Origin: Nocardioides sp.
GTDB taxonomy: Bacteria > Actinomycetota > Actinomycetes > Propionibacteriales > Nocardioidaceae
Assembly: GCA_031177735.1 (NCBI GenBank)
Contig: JAPSKJ010000112.1
Coordinates: forward strand, 1 to 6,761
DNA length: 6,761 nucleotides
Direction of reading: 5' to 3'
Positions 1 through 5,658 of this stretch are shown in pieces (within the stretch, counting starts at the first letter, position 1; every line of letters starts with the position of its first letter). The notes under the pieces were generated by a model. That model was given only the letters and a program-made list of their open reading frames with translations, did no database searches and was not told the origin of the DNA. Both the position numbers and the translations under genes were made by a program.

Positions 1-347
1 TGCCGACCGGCAAGCGGCGGACCCGGGCGGTGCTGCAGATGCTCGCCGACCACTTCACCTCGCCGGTGTTCATCGCCGCGCTGGAGCTGTGGACCGCGGC
101 TCGGTCCGACCCCGACCTGCTCGCCAAGGTCGCGCCGCTGGAGCAGCGGATGGGCCGGCAGACGCACCGGCTCACCGTGCGGCTGCTCGACGCCGACGAG
201 ACGCGGCCCGGTGTGCGCGAGCTGATCCAGGCCACGCTCGACCTGGTCCGCGGCCTCGGCCTGGCCAACACCATCAGCGACGACGCCAAGCGCCGGGCGC
301 GGATCCTCGACCGGTGGGCCGAGGTGCTCGAGAGGGAGATGCCATGA
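1..347 (+). CDS. TetR/AcrR-family transcriptional regulator, C-terminal part (5' end outside window)
   Basis: The open frame enters from the left edge (first full codon at base 3) and gives 114 visible residues ending at the TGA at 345-347. The visible part is all helical in character. The stretch around FTSPVFIAALELWTAARSDP, followed by a run like LLAKVAPLEQRM, is typical of the ligand-binding C-terminal domain of TetR/AcrR regulators. TetR proteins are usually near 200 residues, so roughly the first 85-90, including the helix-turn-helix, lie upstream; DNA binding therefore cannot be checked here. The first in-frame ATG in the window (base 39) is internal and not the start. Its stop overlaps the next gene's start by 4 bases (ATGA), so it is probably co-transcribed with the catabolic genes and represses its own operon until an acyl-CoA or related ligand binds. 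That regulatory role is inferred from position and family. Confidence 0.85.
   Translation, partial: PTGKRRTRAVLQMLADHFTSPVFIAALELWTAARSDPDLLAKVAPLEQRMGRQTHRLTVRLLDADETRPGVRELIQATLDLVRGLGLANTISDDAKRRARILDRWAEVLEREMP
334..338 (+). promoter_or_regulatory. Ribosome binding site of the TIGR03084 gene
   Basis: GGGAG lies five bases before the ATG at 344, inside the last codons of the TetR gene. It supports ATG 344 as the start over the much longer upstream open frame, which would overlap most of the TetR gene. Confidence 0.6.
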
Positions 348-1123
348 GCGTCCTGGACGAGCTGCTCGCCGACCTGCGGGCCGAGGGCGATCAGCTGCGC
401 GCGGCGGTCACCCCGCTCGACGATGACGGGTGGCGCATGCCGACCCCCGCCGACGGTTGGGACGTCGCCGCGCAGATCGCCCACCTGGCCTGGACCGACG
501 AGGCGGCCGTCCTCGCCGCGACCGACAAGGAGCGCTGGGACGAGATCGTCCTCGACGCGATCGACGACCCCACCGGGTTCGTCGACAAGGCGGCCCTCGC
601 CGGCGCCGCCGAGCCCCCGGTCCGGGTGCTGGCCCGTTGGGACACCGCCCGGACGCGGCTGGCCGAGGTGCTGCGTCACCACGAGGGCAGGCTGCCCTGG
701 TTCGGGCCGGCGATGTCACCGGCCTCGATGGCCACCGCGCGGCTGATGGAGACGTGGGCACACTCCCTCGACGTGCACGACGCGCTGGGCGTGACCGCAG
801 AGCGGACCGATCGGGTCCGGCACGTGTGCCACCTCGGTGTGCGCACCCGCGACTTCGCCTATTCGGTCCACTCCGCGGAGCCACCGGCCGAGGACTTCCG
901 GGTCGAGCTGACCCTGCCGAGCGGTGCGCTGTTCACCGCCGGCCCGGTCGACGCCGCCCAGCGGGTCAGCGGCTCGGCGTGGGACTTCGCCCGGCTCGTC
1001 ACCCAGCGCATCCACCGCGACGACGCCGACCTGGTGGCCGAGGGCCAGGACGCGGCGTACTGGCTGAGCATCGCGCAGGCCTTCGCCGGCCCGCCCGGAA
1101 CCGGGAGGTCGAAGCGTGGTTGA
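344..1123 (+). CDS. TIGR03084-family metal-binding protein (MDMPI/DinB fold)
   Basis: This 259-residue protein has the layout of TIGR03084, an actinobacterial family related to mycothiol-dependent maleylpyruvate isomerase (MDMPI). The N-terminal four-helix DinB-like domain (about residues 5-150) carries a likely divalent-metal site: His47 (in AQIAHLAW), Glu136 and His140 (in METWAHSLDVHDAL), with Asp143 and His145 next to it. The E-x3-H spacing matches the zinc site of MDMPI (His52/Glu144/His148 as I recall it). A small C-terminal domain (about 185-252) ends in the family-typical AQAFAGPPG. The reaction is unknown; relatives attach mycothiol or another thiol to substrates or act as metal-dependent transferases or isomerases. 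It overlaps TetR by 4 bases and the AtuA gene by 8, placing it in the operon. I see no signal peptide or membrane segment, so it is probably cytoplasmic. Family assignment is firm; function is open. Confidence 0.88.
   Translation: MSVLDELLADLRAEGDQLRAAVTPLDDDGWRMPTPADGWDVAAQIAHLAWTDEAAVLAATDKERWDEIVLDAIDDPTGFVDKAALAGAAEPPVRVLARWDTARTRLAEVLRHHEGRLPWFGPAMSPASMATARLMETWAHSLDVHDALGVTAERTDRVRHVCHLGVRTRDFAYSVHSAEPPAEDFRVELTLPSGALFTAGPVDAAQRVSGSAWDFARLVTQRIHRDDADLVAEGQDAAYWLSIAQAFAGPPGTGRSKRG
1103..1108 (+). promoter_or_regulatory. Ribosome binding site that fixes the GTG start of the AtuA-family gene
   Basis: GGGAGG stands seven bases before GTG 1116, within the end of the TIGR03084 gene. It is the strongest Shine-Dalgarno match in the window and supports the GTG start, which lies eight bases inside the preceding gene. 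Confidence 0.75.
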
Positions 1124-2813
1124 CGTGCTGCGGGTCGGCAACTGCTCCGGCTTCTACGGCGACCGCCTCTCCGCCATGCGGGAGATGCTCGAAGGCGGTG
1201 CCCTGGATGTGCTGACCGGTGACTACCTCGCCGAGCTGACCATGCTGATCCTCGGCAAGGACACCCTCAAGGACCCGGAGGCGGGCTACGCCAGGACGTT
1301 CCTGCGCCAGGCCGAGGACTGCCTCGGGCTCGCCCTCGATCACGGCGTGAAGATCGTCAGCAACGCCGGGGGTCTCAACCCCGCCGGGCTGGCGGCGAGG
1401 CTGCGGGAGATCAGCCCGGAGGCCAGGATCGCCCACGTCGAGGGGGACGACCTCCGAGGTCAGGGGCTCTTCCCCGGCGCGCTCACGGCCAACGCCTACC
1501 TCGGTGCGTTCGGGATCGCCGCGGCATTGCGCGGGGGCGCCGACGTCGTCGTCACCGGCCGGGTCACCGACGCCTCCCTGGTGGTGGGGCCGGCGATCGC
1601 CCACTTCGGTTGGGACGCAGGCGACCACGACCGCCTCGCCGGTGCGGTCGTCGCCGGCCACGTGCTCGAGTGCGGCACCCAGGCCACCGGCGGCAACTTC
1701 TCCGGCTTCCTCCAGATCGACACCACCCGGCCGCTCGGCTTCCCGCTCGCCGAGATCCGGGCCGACGGCAGCTCGGTGATCACCAAGCACGGGGGCACCG
1801 GCGGCGCGGTCACGGTCGACACCGTGACCGCTCAGCTCGTCTACGAGATCCAGTCCACCCGCTACCTCAACCCCGACGTCACCACGCACCTCGACTCCGT
1901 GACGCTGACCCCGGAGGGCCCCGACCGCGTCCTCATCTCGGGTGTCACCGGCCAGGCACCGCCCGAGCGGCTCAAGGTCGCGGTCAACGAGCTGGGCGGC
2001 TACCGCAACAGCGTGGAGTTCGGCCTCACCGGGCTCGACGTCGAGGAGAAGGCCGCCTGGCTGCAGGCCCAGCTCGAGCCGCACCTGGTCGCCGAGACCG
2101 TCGCGTGGAGCCCGCTCACCCTTCCGCCGCCCGACGCCGACACCGAGGAGGGCGCCACGGTGCTGCTGCGGTGCACCGGGCTCGACCGCGACGCCGACAA
2201 GGTCGGCAAGGCGTTCACCGCCCCCGCGGTCGAGCTGGCACTGGCCTCCTACCCCGGCTTCTTCGTCACCGCACCACCCGGTCGGCCGGCCCCGTTCGGC
2301 GTCTACCGCCCGGAGTACGTCGACCGCTCGGCCCTCACCCACACGGTGGTCCACCACGACGGTCGGCGTGAGGTGGTCGCCGACCCGCCGGCGTACTCCG
2401 AGGTCGATGCGCGCCACGGCCTGCGGCCCTCGCCCTATCCGGCGCCGGCCGACTCGCTCAACCGCCGCGCGCCGCTCGGGACGTTCGTCCACGCGCGGTC
2501 CGGTGACAAGGGCGGCGACGCCAACATCGGGCTGTGGGTGCGCCACGAGGGCGACGCCGACGAGCGGTACGCCGCCCGGGTGACCTGGCTGACCAAGCTG
2601 ATCACGCCCAAGAAGATCCGGGAGCTGGTGCCCGAAGCGCGCGACCTCGAGGTGGACGTCTACGCGCTGCCCAACCTTGGCGGCGTCAACGTGGTCATCC
2701 GCGGGCTGCTCGGCGCCGGTGTGGCCGCCTCGACGCGCTTCGACCCGCAGGCCAAGGGGCTCGGCGAGTGGTTGCGCTCGCGCTATGTGCACATCCAGCA
2801 GGACCTGCTGTGA
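1116..2813 (+). CDS. Acyclic terpene utilization AtuA-family protein (DUF1446)
   Basis: This is a 565-residue two-domain protein of the AtuA family, about the usual length for the family. The large N-terminal DUF1446 domain (about 4-440) has recognisable blocks: GNCSGFYGDR (8-17), NAGGLNP (83-89), VEGDDL (108-113), VTGRVTDASL (146-155) and CGTQATGGN (186-194). A smaller C-terminal AtuA-like domain begins near residue 453 with LGTFVHARSGDKGGDANIG (454-472). Pseudomonas atuA belongs to the citronellol/geraniol degradation cluster, but its biochemical role is not established as far as I know. The start is GTG 1116, chosen for its strong ribosome binding site. It overlaps the TIGR03084 gene by 8 bases and is followed after 10 bases by an acyl-CoA dehydrogenase, then carboxylase subunits: a context close to the Atu cluster. 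It is probably cytoplasmic. The family call is firm; involvement in terpenoid or other branched acyl-CoA breakdown is inferred from neighbours. Confidence 0.92.
   Translation: MVDVLRVGNCSGFYGDRLSAMREMLEGGALDVLTGDYLAELTMLILGKDTLKDPEAGYARTFLRQAEDCLGLALDHGVKIVSNAGGLNPAGLAARLREISPEARIAHVEGDDLRGQGLFPGALTANAYLGAFGIAAALRGGADVVVTGRVTDASLVVGPAIAHFGWDAGDHDRLAGAVVAGHVLECGTQATGGNFSGFLQIDTTRPLGFPLAEIRADGSSVITKHGGTGGAVTVDTVTAQLVYEIQSTRYLNPDVTTHLDSVTLTPEGPDRVLISGVTGQAPPERLKVAVNELGGYRNSVEFGLTGLDVEEKAAWLQAQLEPHLVAETVAWSPLTLPPPDADTEEGATVLLRCTGLDRDADKVGKAFTAPAVELALASYPGFFVTAPPGRPAPFGVYRPEYVDRSALTHTVVHHDGRREVVADPPAYSEVDARHGLRPSPYPAPADSLNRRAPLGTFVHARSGDKGGDANIGLWVRHEGDADERYAARVTWLTKLITPKKIRELVPEARDLEVDVYALPNLGGVNVVIRGLLGAGVAASTRFDPQAKGLGEWLRSRYVHIQQDLL
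2796..2810. repeat. Short perfect inverted repeat at the 3' end of the AtuA-family gene
   Basis: CAGCAGG-A-CCTGCTG forms a perfect 7+1+7 inverted repeat ending directly before the TGA and the ribosome binding site of the next gene. As RNA it could fold into a 6-bp stem with a 3-base loop. It encodes QQDLL, so CAG/CTG codon choice alone can explain it. No U-tract follows, so it is not a terminator. Confidence 0.3.
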
Positions 2814-2816
2814 GGA
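2812..2816 (+). promoter_or_regulatory. Ribosome binding site of the acyl-CoA dehydrogenase gene
   Basis: GAGGA overlaps the stop codon of the AtuA-family gene and lies seven bases before ATG 2824. It decides this start over upstream in-frame codons that lie inside the AtuA gene. Confidence 0.65.
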
Positions 2817-2823
2817 CGCCGCG

Positions 2824-3978
2824 ATGACCGAGACCCTGACCGACCACCGCGACGAGCTGCTCCGACTGGGTGCGGAGTTCGCCCGCCGCGAGATCGCGCC
2901 GCACCTGGCGCAGTGGGAGGCCGACCGGCAGTTGCCCCGTGAGCTGCACCTGGCGGCGGCGAAGCAGGGCCTGCTCGGCGTCGGCTTCCCCGAGGAGGTG
3001 GGCGGTGAGGGCGGTGACCTGCGCGACGTCATCGCCGTGCAGGAGGGCCTGCTCTCGGCGGGCGCCTCCGGAGGCGTGCTGGCCGGCCTGTTCACCCACG
3101 GCATCGCGATCCCGCACCTGGTGGCCCACGGCTCGCCCGACCTGGTCGACCGCTACGTCCGCCCCACCCTGGCCGGGGAGCGGATCGGCAGCCTCGCGAT
3201 CACCGAACCCGACGGCGGCTCCGACGTGGCGCACCTGCGCACCACGGCGGTCCGCGACGGTGACGAGTTCGTCGTCAACGGGTCCAAGACCTTCATCACC
3301 TCCGGCGTCCGGGCCGACTTCGTGACGACCGCCGTGCGCACCGGCGGTCCGGGTGCGGGCGGGATCAGCCTGCTGGTGGTCGACAAGGGCACGCCCGGCT
3401 TCACCGTCACCCGCCAGCTGTCGAAGATGGGCTGGCACTGCTCCGACACCGCGGAGCTGTCCTTCGTCGACGTCCGCGTGCCGGCGGGAAATCTGGTCGG
3501 CGAGGAGGACGCCGGCTTCGGCTACATCGCCGAGCAGTTCGTCACCGAGCGGATCAGCCTGGCCGTGCACGCCTACGCGACCGCCGCACGCTGCCTCGCG
3601 CTCAGCGCCGACCACTGCCGCCGGCGCACCACCTTCGGTGCGCCGCTGATCCGCCGCCAGGTCGTCCAGCACAAGCTGGTGGAGATGCACCGGCAGGTCG
3701 AGGTCGCCCGGACCTACACGCTCGCGGTCGCGGGCCGCTACGTCGACGCCGGCGTCACCGCACAGACCATCGCCGAGGCAGCCCTGGCCAAGCAGACGGC
3801 GGTCGAGGCGGCGACGTACGTCTGCGACCAGGCCGTCCAGCTGCACGGCGGCACCGGCTACATGCACGGGACAGAGGTGGAGATGCACTACCGCGACGTC
3901 CGGATCCTGCCGATCGGAGGAGGAGCGACCGAGGTGATGACCGACCTGGCCGCCAAGCTGCTGGGCTACACCGCATGA
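2824..3978 (+). CDS. Acyl-CoA dehydrogenase, FAD-dependent, isovaleryl-/long-chain-type catalytic site
   Basis: The 384-residue protein has the full acyl-CoA dehydrogenase fold: N-terminal helical domain (about 1-115), central beta domain with the FAD/substrate loop AITEPDGGSD (125-134) and KMGWHCSDTAEL, and C-terminal helical domain with RRTTFG (267-272) and QLHGGTGY (339-346). It would oxidise an acyl-CoA to the 2-enoyl-CoA and pass electrons to electron-transfer flavoprotein. In short- and medium-chain enzymes the catalytic glutamate is in IYEGT; here that site is Gly366 (IGGGATEV). Instead Glu242 in TERIS sits at the base position used by isovaleryl-CoA and long-chain dehydrogenases, so the enzyme should be active and suits branched substrates. 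Gly349 replaces the usual Glu after GGTGYxx. The gene starts 10 bases after AtuA and its stop overlaps the carboxylase beta gene by 4 bases. Likely substrates are isovaleryl- or citronellyl-like acyl-CoAs; this is inferred from context. Confidence 0.92.
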   Translation: MTETLTDHRDELLRLGAEFARREIAPHLAQWEADRQLPRELHLAAAKQGLLGVGFPEEVGGEGGDLRDVIAVQEGLLSAGASGGVLAGLFTHGIAIPHLVAHGSPDLVDRYVRPTLAGERIGSLAITEPDGGSDVAHLRTTAVRDGDEFVVNGSKTFITSGVRADFVTTAVRTGGPGAGGISLLVVDKGTPGFTVTRQLSKMGWHCSDTAELSFVDVRVPAGNLVGEEDAGFGYIAEQFVTERISLAVHAYATAARCLALSADHCRRRTTFGAPLIRRQVVQHKLVEMHRQVEVARTYTLAVAGRYVDAGVTAQTIAEAALAKQTAVEAATYVCDQAVQLHGGTGYMHGTEVEMHYRDVRILPIGGGATEVMTDLAAKLLGYTA

Positions 3979-5570
3979 GCGCGCCGACCGAGGAGCTCTC
4001 GCCCAACCGGGCGGCGATGCTGGACAAGCTCGCCGCCCTCGAGGAGGAGCACGCCAAGGCCATCGCCGGCGGCGGGGAGAAGTACGTCGCCCGCCACCGC
4101 GACCGCGGCAAGCTGACCGCCCGGGAGCGGATCGAGCTGCTGGTCGACGAGGGCAGCGCCTTCCTCGAGCTCTCGCCGCTGGCCGGCTGGGGCTCCGACT
4201 TCACCGTCGGCGCCTCCCTGGTCACCGGCATCGGTGTGGTGGAGGGCGTCGAATGCCTGATCACCGCCAACGACCCCACCGTCAAGGGCGGCGCGAGCAA
4301 CCCGTGGACGCTGAAGAAGGCCTTCCGAGCCAGCCAGATCGCCGAGGAGAACGGCCTGCCCACCATCTCGCTGGTGGAGTCCGGCGGCGCCGACCTCCCG
4401 ACCCAGAAGGAGATCTTCATCCCCGGCGGCAAGATGTTCCGCGACCTGACCCGGGCCAGCGCCCGCAAGGAGCCGACCATCGCGCTGGTCTTCGGCAACT
4501 CCACCGCCGGCGGCGCCTACATCCCCGGGATGAGCGACTACACCGTGATGGTCCGCGACCAGGCGAAGGTGTTCCTGGGTGGTCCGCCACTGGTGAGGAT
4601 GGCGACCGGGGAGGAGGCCGATGACGAGTCGCTCGGCGGCGCCGAGATGCACGCACGCGTCTCCGGCCTGGCCGACTACCTCGCCGAGGACGAGGTCGAC
4701 GCGATCCGGATCGGCCGCCGGATCGTGGCCCGGCTCAACTGGCGCAAGACGGGGGCCCAGCCCGCGCAGGACTACGCCGAGCCGGAGGCCGACCCCGACG
4801 AGCTGCTCGACCTGATCCCGGCCGACCTCAAGGAGCCGTTCGACCCGCGCCAGGTGATCCGCCGGATCTGCGACGGTGTATCGGCGGGCAACGGCGTGGC
4901 CTTCGACGAGTTCAAGCCGCTCTACGGCCCCTCGCTGGTCACCGGCTGGGCGCGGCTGCACGGCCACCCGATCGGGATCCTCGCCAACGCCCAGGGTGTG
5001 CTGTTCTCGCAGGAGGCCCAGAAGGCCACCCAGTTCATCCAGCTGGCCAACCAGACCGACACGCCCCTGCTGTTCCTCCACAACACGACCGGCTACATGG
5101 TCGGCAAGGACTACGAGCAGGGCGGCATCATCAAGCACGGCGCGATGATGATCAACGCGGTCTCCAACTCCACCGTCCCGCACCTGTCGGTGATCATGGG
5201 AGCCTCCTACGGCGCGGGCAACTACGGCATGAACGGCCGCGCCTTCGACCCGCGCTTCCTCTTCTCCTGGCCCTCGGCCAAGTCCGCGGTGATGGGCCCC
5301 GCCCAGCTCGCCGGCGTGCTCTCGATCGTCTCCCGCGCCTCCGCTGAGGCGAAGGGCAAGCCCTTCGACGAGGAGGCCGACGCCGGCATGCGGTCCTTCG
5401 TCGAGCAGATGGTGGAGGAGCAGAGCCTGCCCTACGTGCTGTCCGGGATGGTGTACGACGACGGCGTCATCGATCCGCGCGACACCCGGACCGTGCTGGG
5501 CATCTGCCTCTCCGTGATCGCCAACCGGCCGTTCGCCGGCACCGACCGGTTCGGGGTGTTCCGGCCATGA
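3975..5570 (+). CDS. Acyl-CoA carboxylase beta subunit (biotin-dependent carboxyltransferase, MCC/GCC type)
   Basis: The 531-residue protein is a complete carboxyltransferase with N and C crotonase-like halves. It transfers CO2 from carboxybiotin to an acyl-CoA. The two glycine-rich oxyanion-hole motifs are intact: TAGGAY (177-182) in the N half and GAGNYGM (413-419) in the C half. The blocks NDPTVKGG, LVESGGADLPTQ, FLGGPPLV, LGGAEMH and the ending FGVFRP resemble 3-methylcrotonyl-CoA and geranyl-CoA carboxylase beta subunits (about 535 residues, ending FGVFRM) more than propionyl- or acetyl-CoA types. Start ATG 3975 overlaps the dehydrogenase stop (ATGA) and has no clear ribosome binding site, so translation is probably coupled. 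The alpha subunit follows after a spacer. Dehydrogenase then carboxylase matches the order of steps in leucine or acyclic terpene breakdown. I cannot decide between 3-methylcrotonyl-, geranyl- or another 3-methyl-enoyl-CoA as substrate. Confidence 0.93.
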   Translation: MSAPTEELSPNRAAMLDKLAALEEEHAKAIAGGGEKYVARHRDRGKLTARERIELLVDEGSAFLELSPLAGWGSDFTVGASLVTGIGVVEGVECLITANDPTVKGGASNPWTLKKAFRASQIAEENGLPTISLVESGGADLPTQKEIFIPGGKMFRDLTRASARKEPTIALVFGNSTAGGAYIPGMSDYTVMVRDQAKVFLGGPPLVRMATGEEADDESLGGAEMHARVSGLADYLAEDEVDAIRIGRRIVARLNWRKTGAQPAQDYAEPEADPDELLDLIPADLKEPFDPRQVIRRICDGVSAGNGVAFDEFKPLYGPSLVTGWARLHGHPIGILANAQGVLFSQEAQKATQFIQLANQTDTPLLFLHNTTGYMVGKDYEQGGIIKHGAMMINAVSNSTVPHLSVIMGASYGAGNYGMNGRAFDPRFLFSWPSAKSAVMGPAQLAGVLSIVSRASAEAKGKPFDEEADAGMRSFVEQMVEEQSLPYVLSGMVYDDGVIDPRDTRTVLGICLSVIANRPFAGTDRFGVFRP

Positions 5571-5658
5571 CCTCCACCGCACGACGTTCGTCGCTCCTCC
5601 GCCTCGCCCCCCCGCGAACAGCGCCGCGGGGACCCCGGAACCACAGGGTTGGTGCGCG
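5571..5658. other. 88-bp intercistronic spacer with inverted repeats, possible dispersed repeat unit
   Basis: This is the only sizeable gap in the operon. It contains CGACG-TT-CGTCG (5582-5593), CCCCGCG-8 nt-CGCGGGG (5610-5631), the odd palindrome GGGGACCCC (5628-5636) and AACC-4 nt-GGTT (5639-5650). No T-tract follows any stem, so a classical intrinsic terminator is unlikely. Base use differs from the flanking coding DNA. It could be a REP-like repeat, an mRNA-processing or stability element that tunes the beta:alpha ratio, or plain spacer. I cannot tell which from one copy. Confidence 0.5.
5610..5631. repeat. GC-only hairpin in the carboxylase spacer
   Basis: A perfect 7-bp inverted repeat (CCCCGCG at 5610-5616 and CGCGGGG at 5625-5631) with an 8-base loop. 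All pairs are G-C, so the RNA hairpin should be stable. No run of T follows. It lies 27 bases before the alpha-subunit start. Confidence 0.45.

Noticed and set aside
89..343. Upstream extension of the TIGR03084 gene to an ATG at 89
   Set aside because: The extension is Arg/Ala/Pro-rich low-complexity sequence overlapping the TetR coding frame. ATG 344 has a ribosome binding site and matches the family's N-terminus.
2677..2823. Upstream extension of the acyl-CoA dehydrogenase start to 2677
   Set aside because: It would overlap the conserved C-terminal domain of AtuA and adds a Ser/Arg-rich tail foreign to the family. ATG 2824 has a well-spaced GAGGA site.
999..3104. 701-codon open frame on the minus strand opposite the AtuA gene
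   Set aside because: Long antisense frames are expected in very GC-rich genes. The translation is low-complexity (Arg/Gly/Val/Asp-rich) with no family motif, while the + strand frame is a clear AtuA protein.
5610..5631. Intrinsic transcription terminator between the carboxylase genes
   Set aside because: The GC hairpin lacks a following T-tract, and stopping transcription between two subunits of one enzyme makes little sense.
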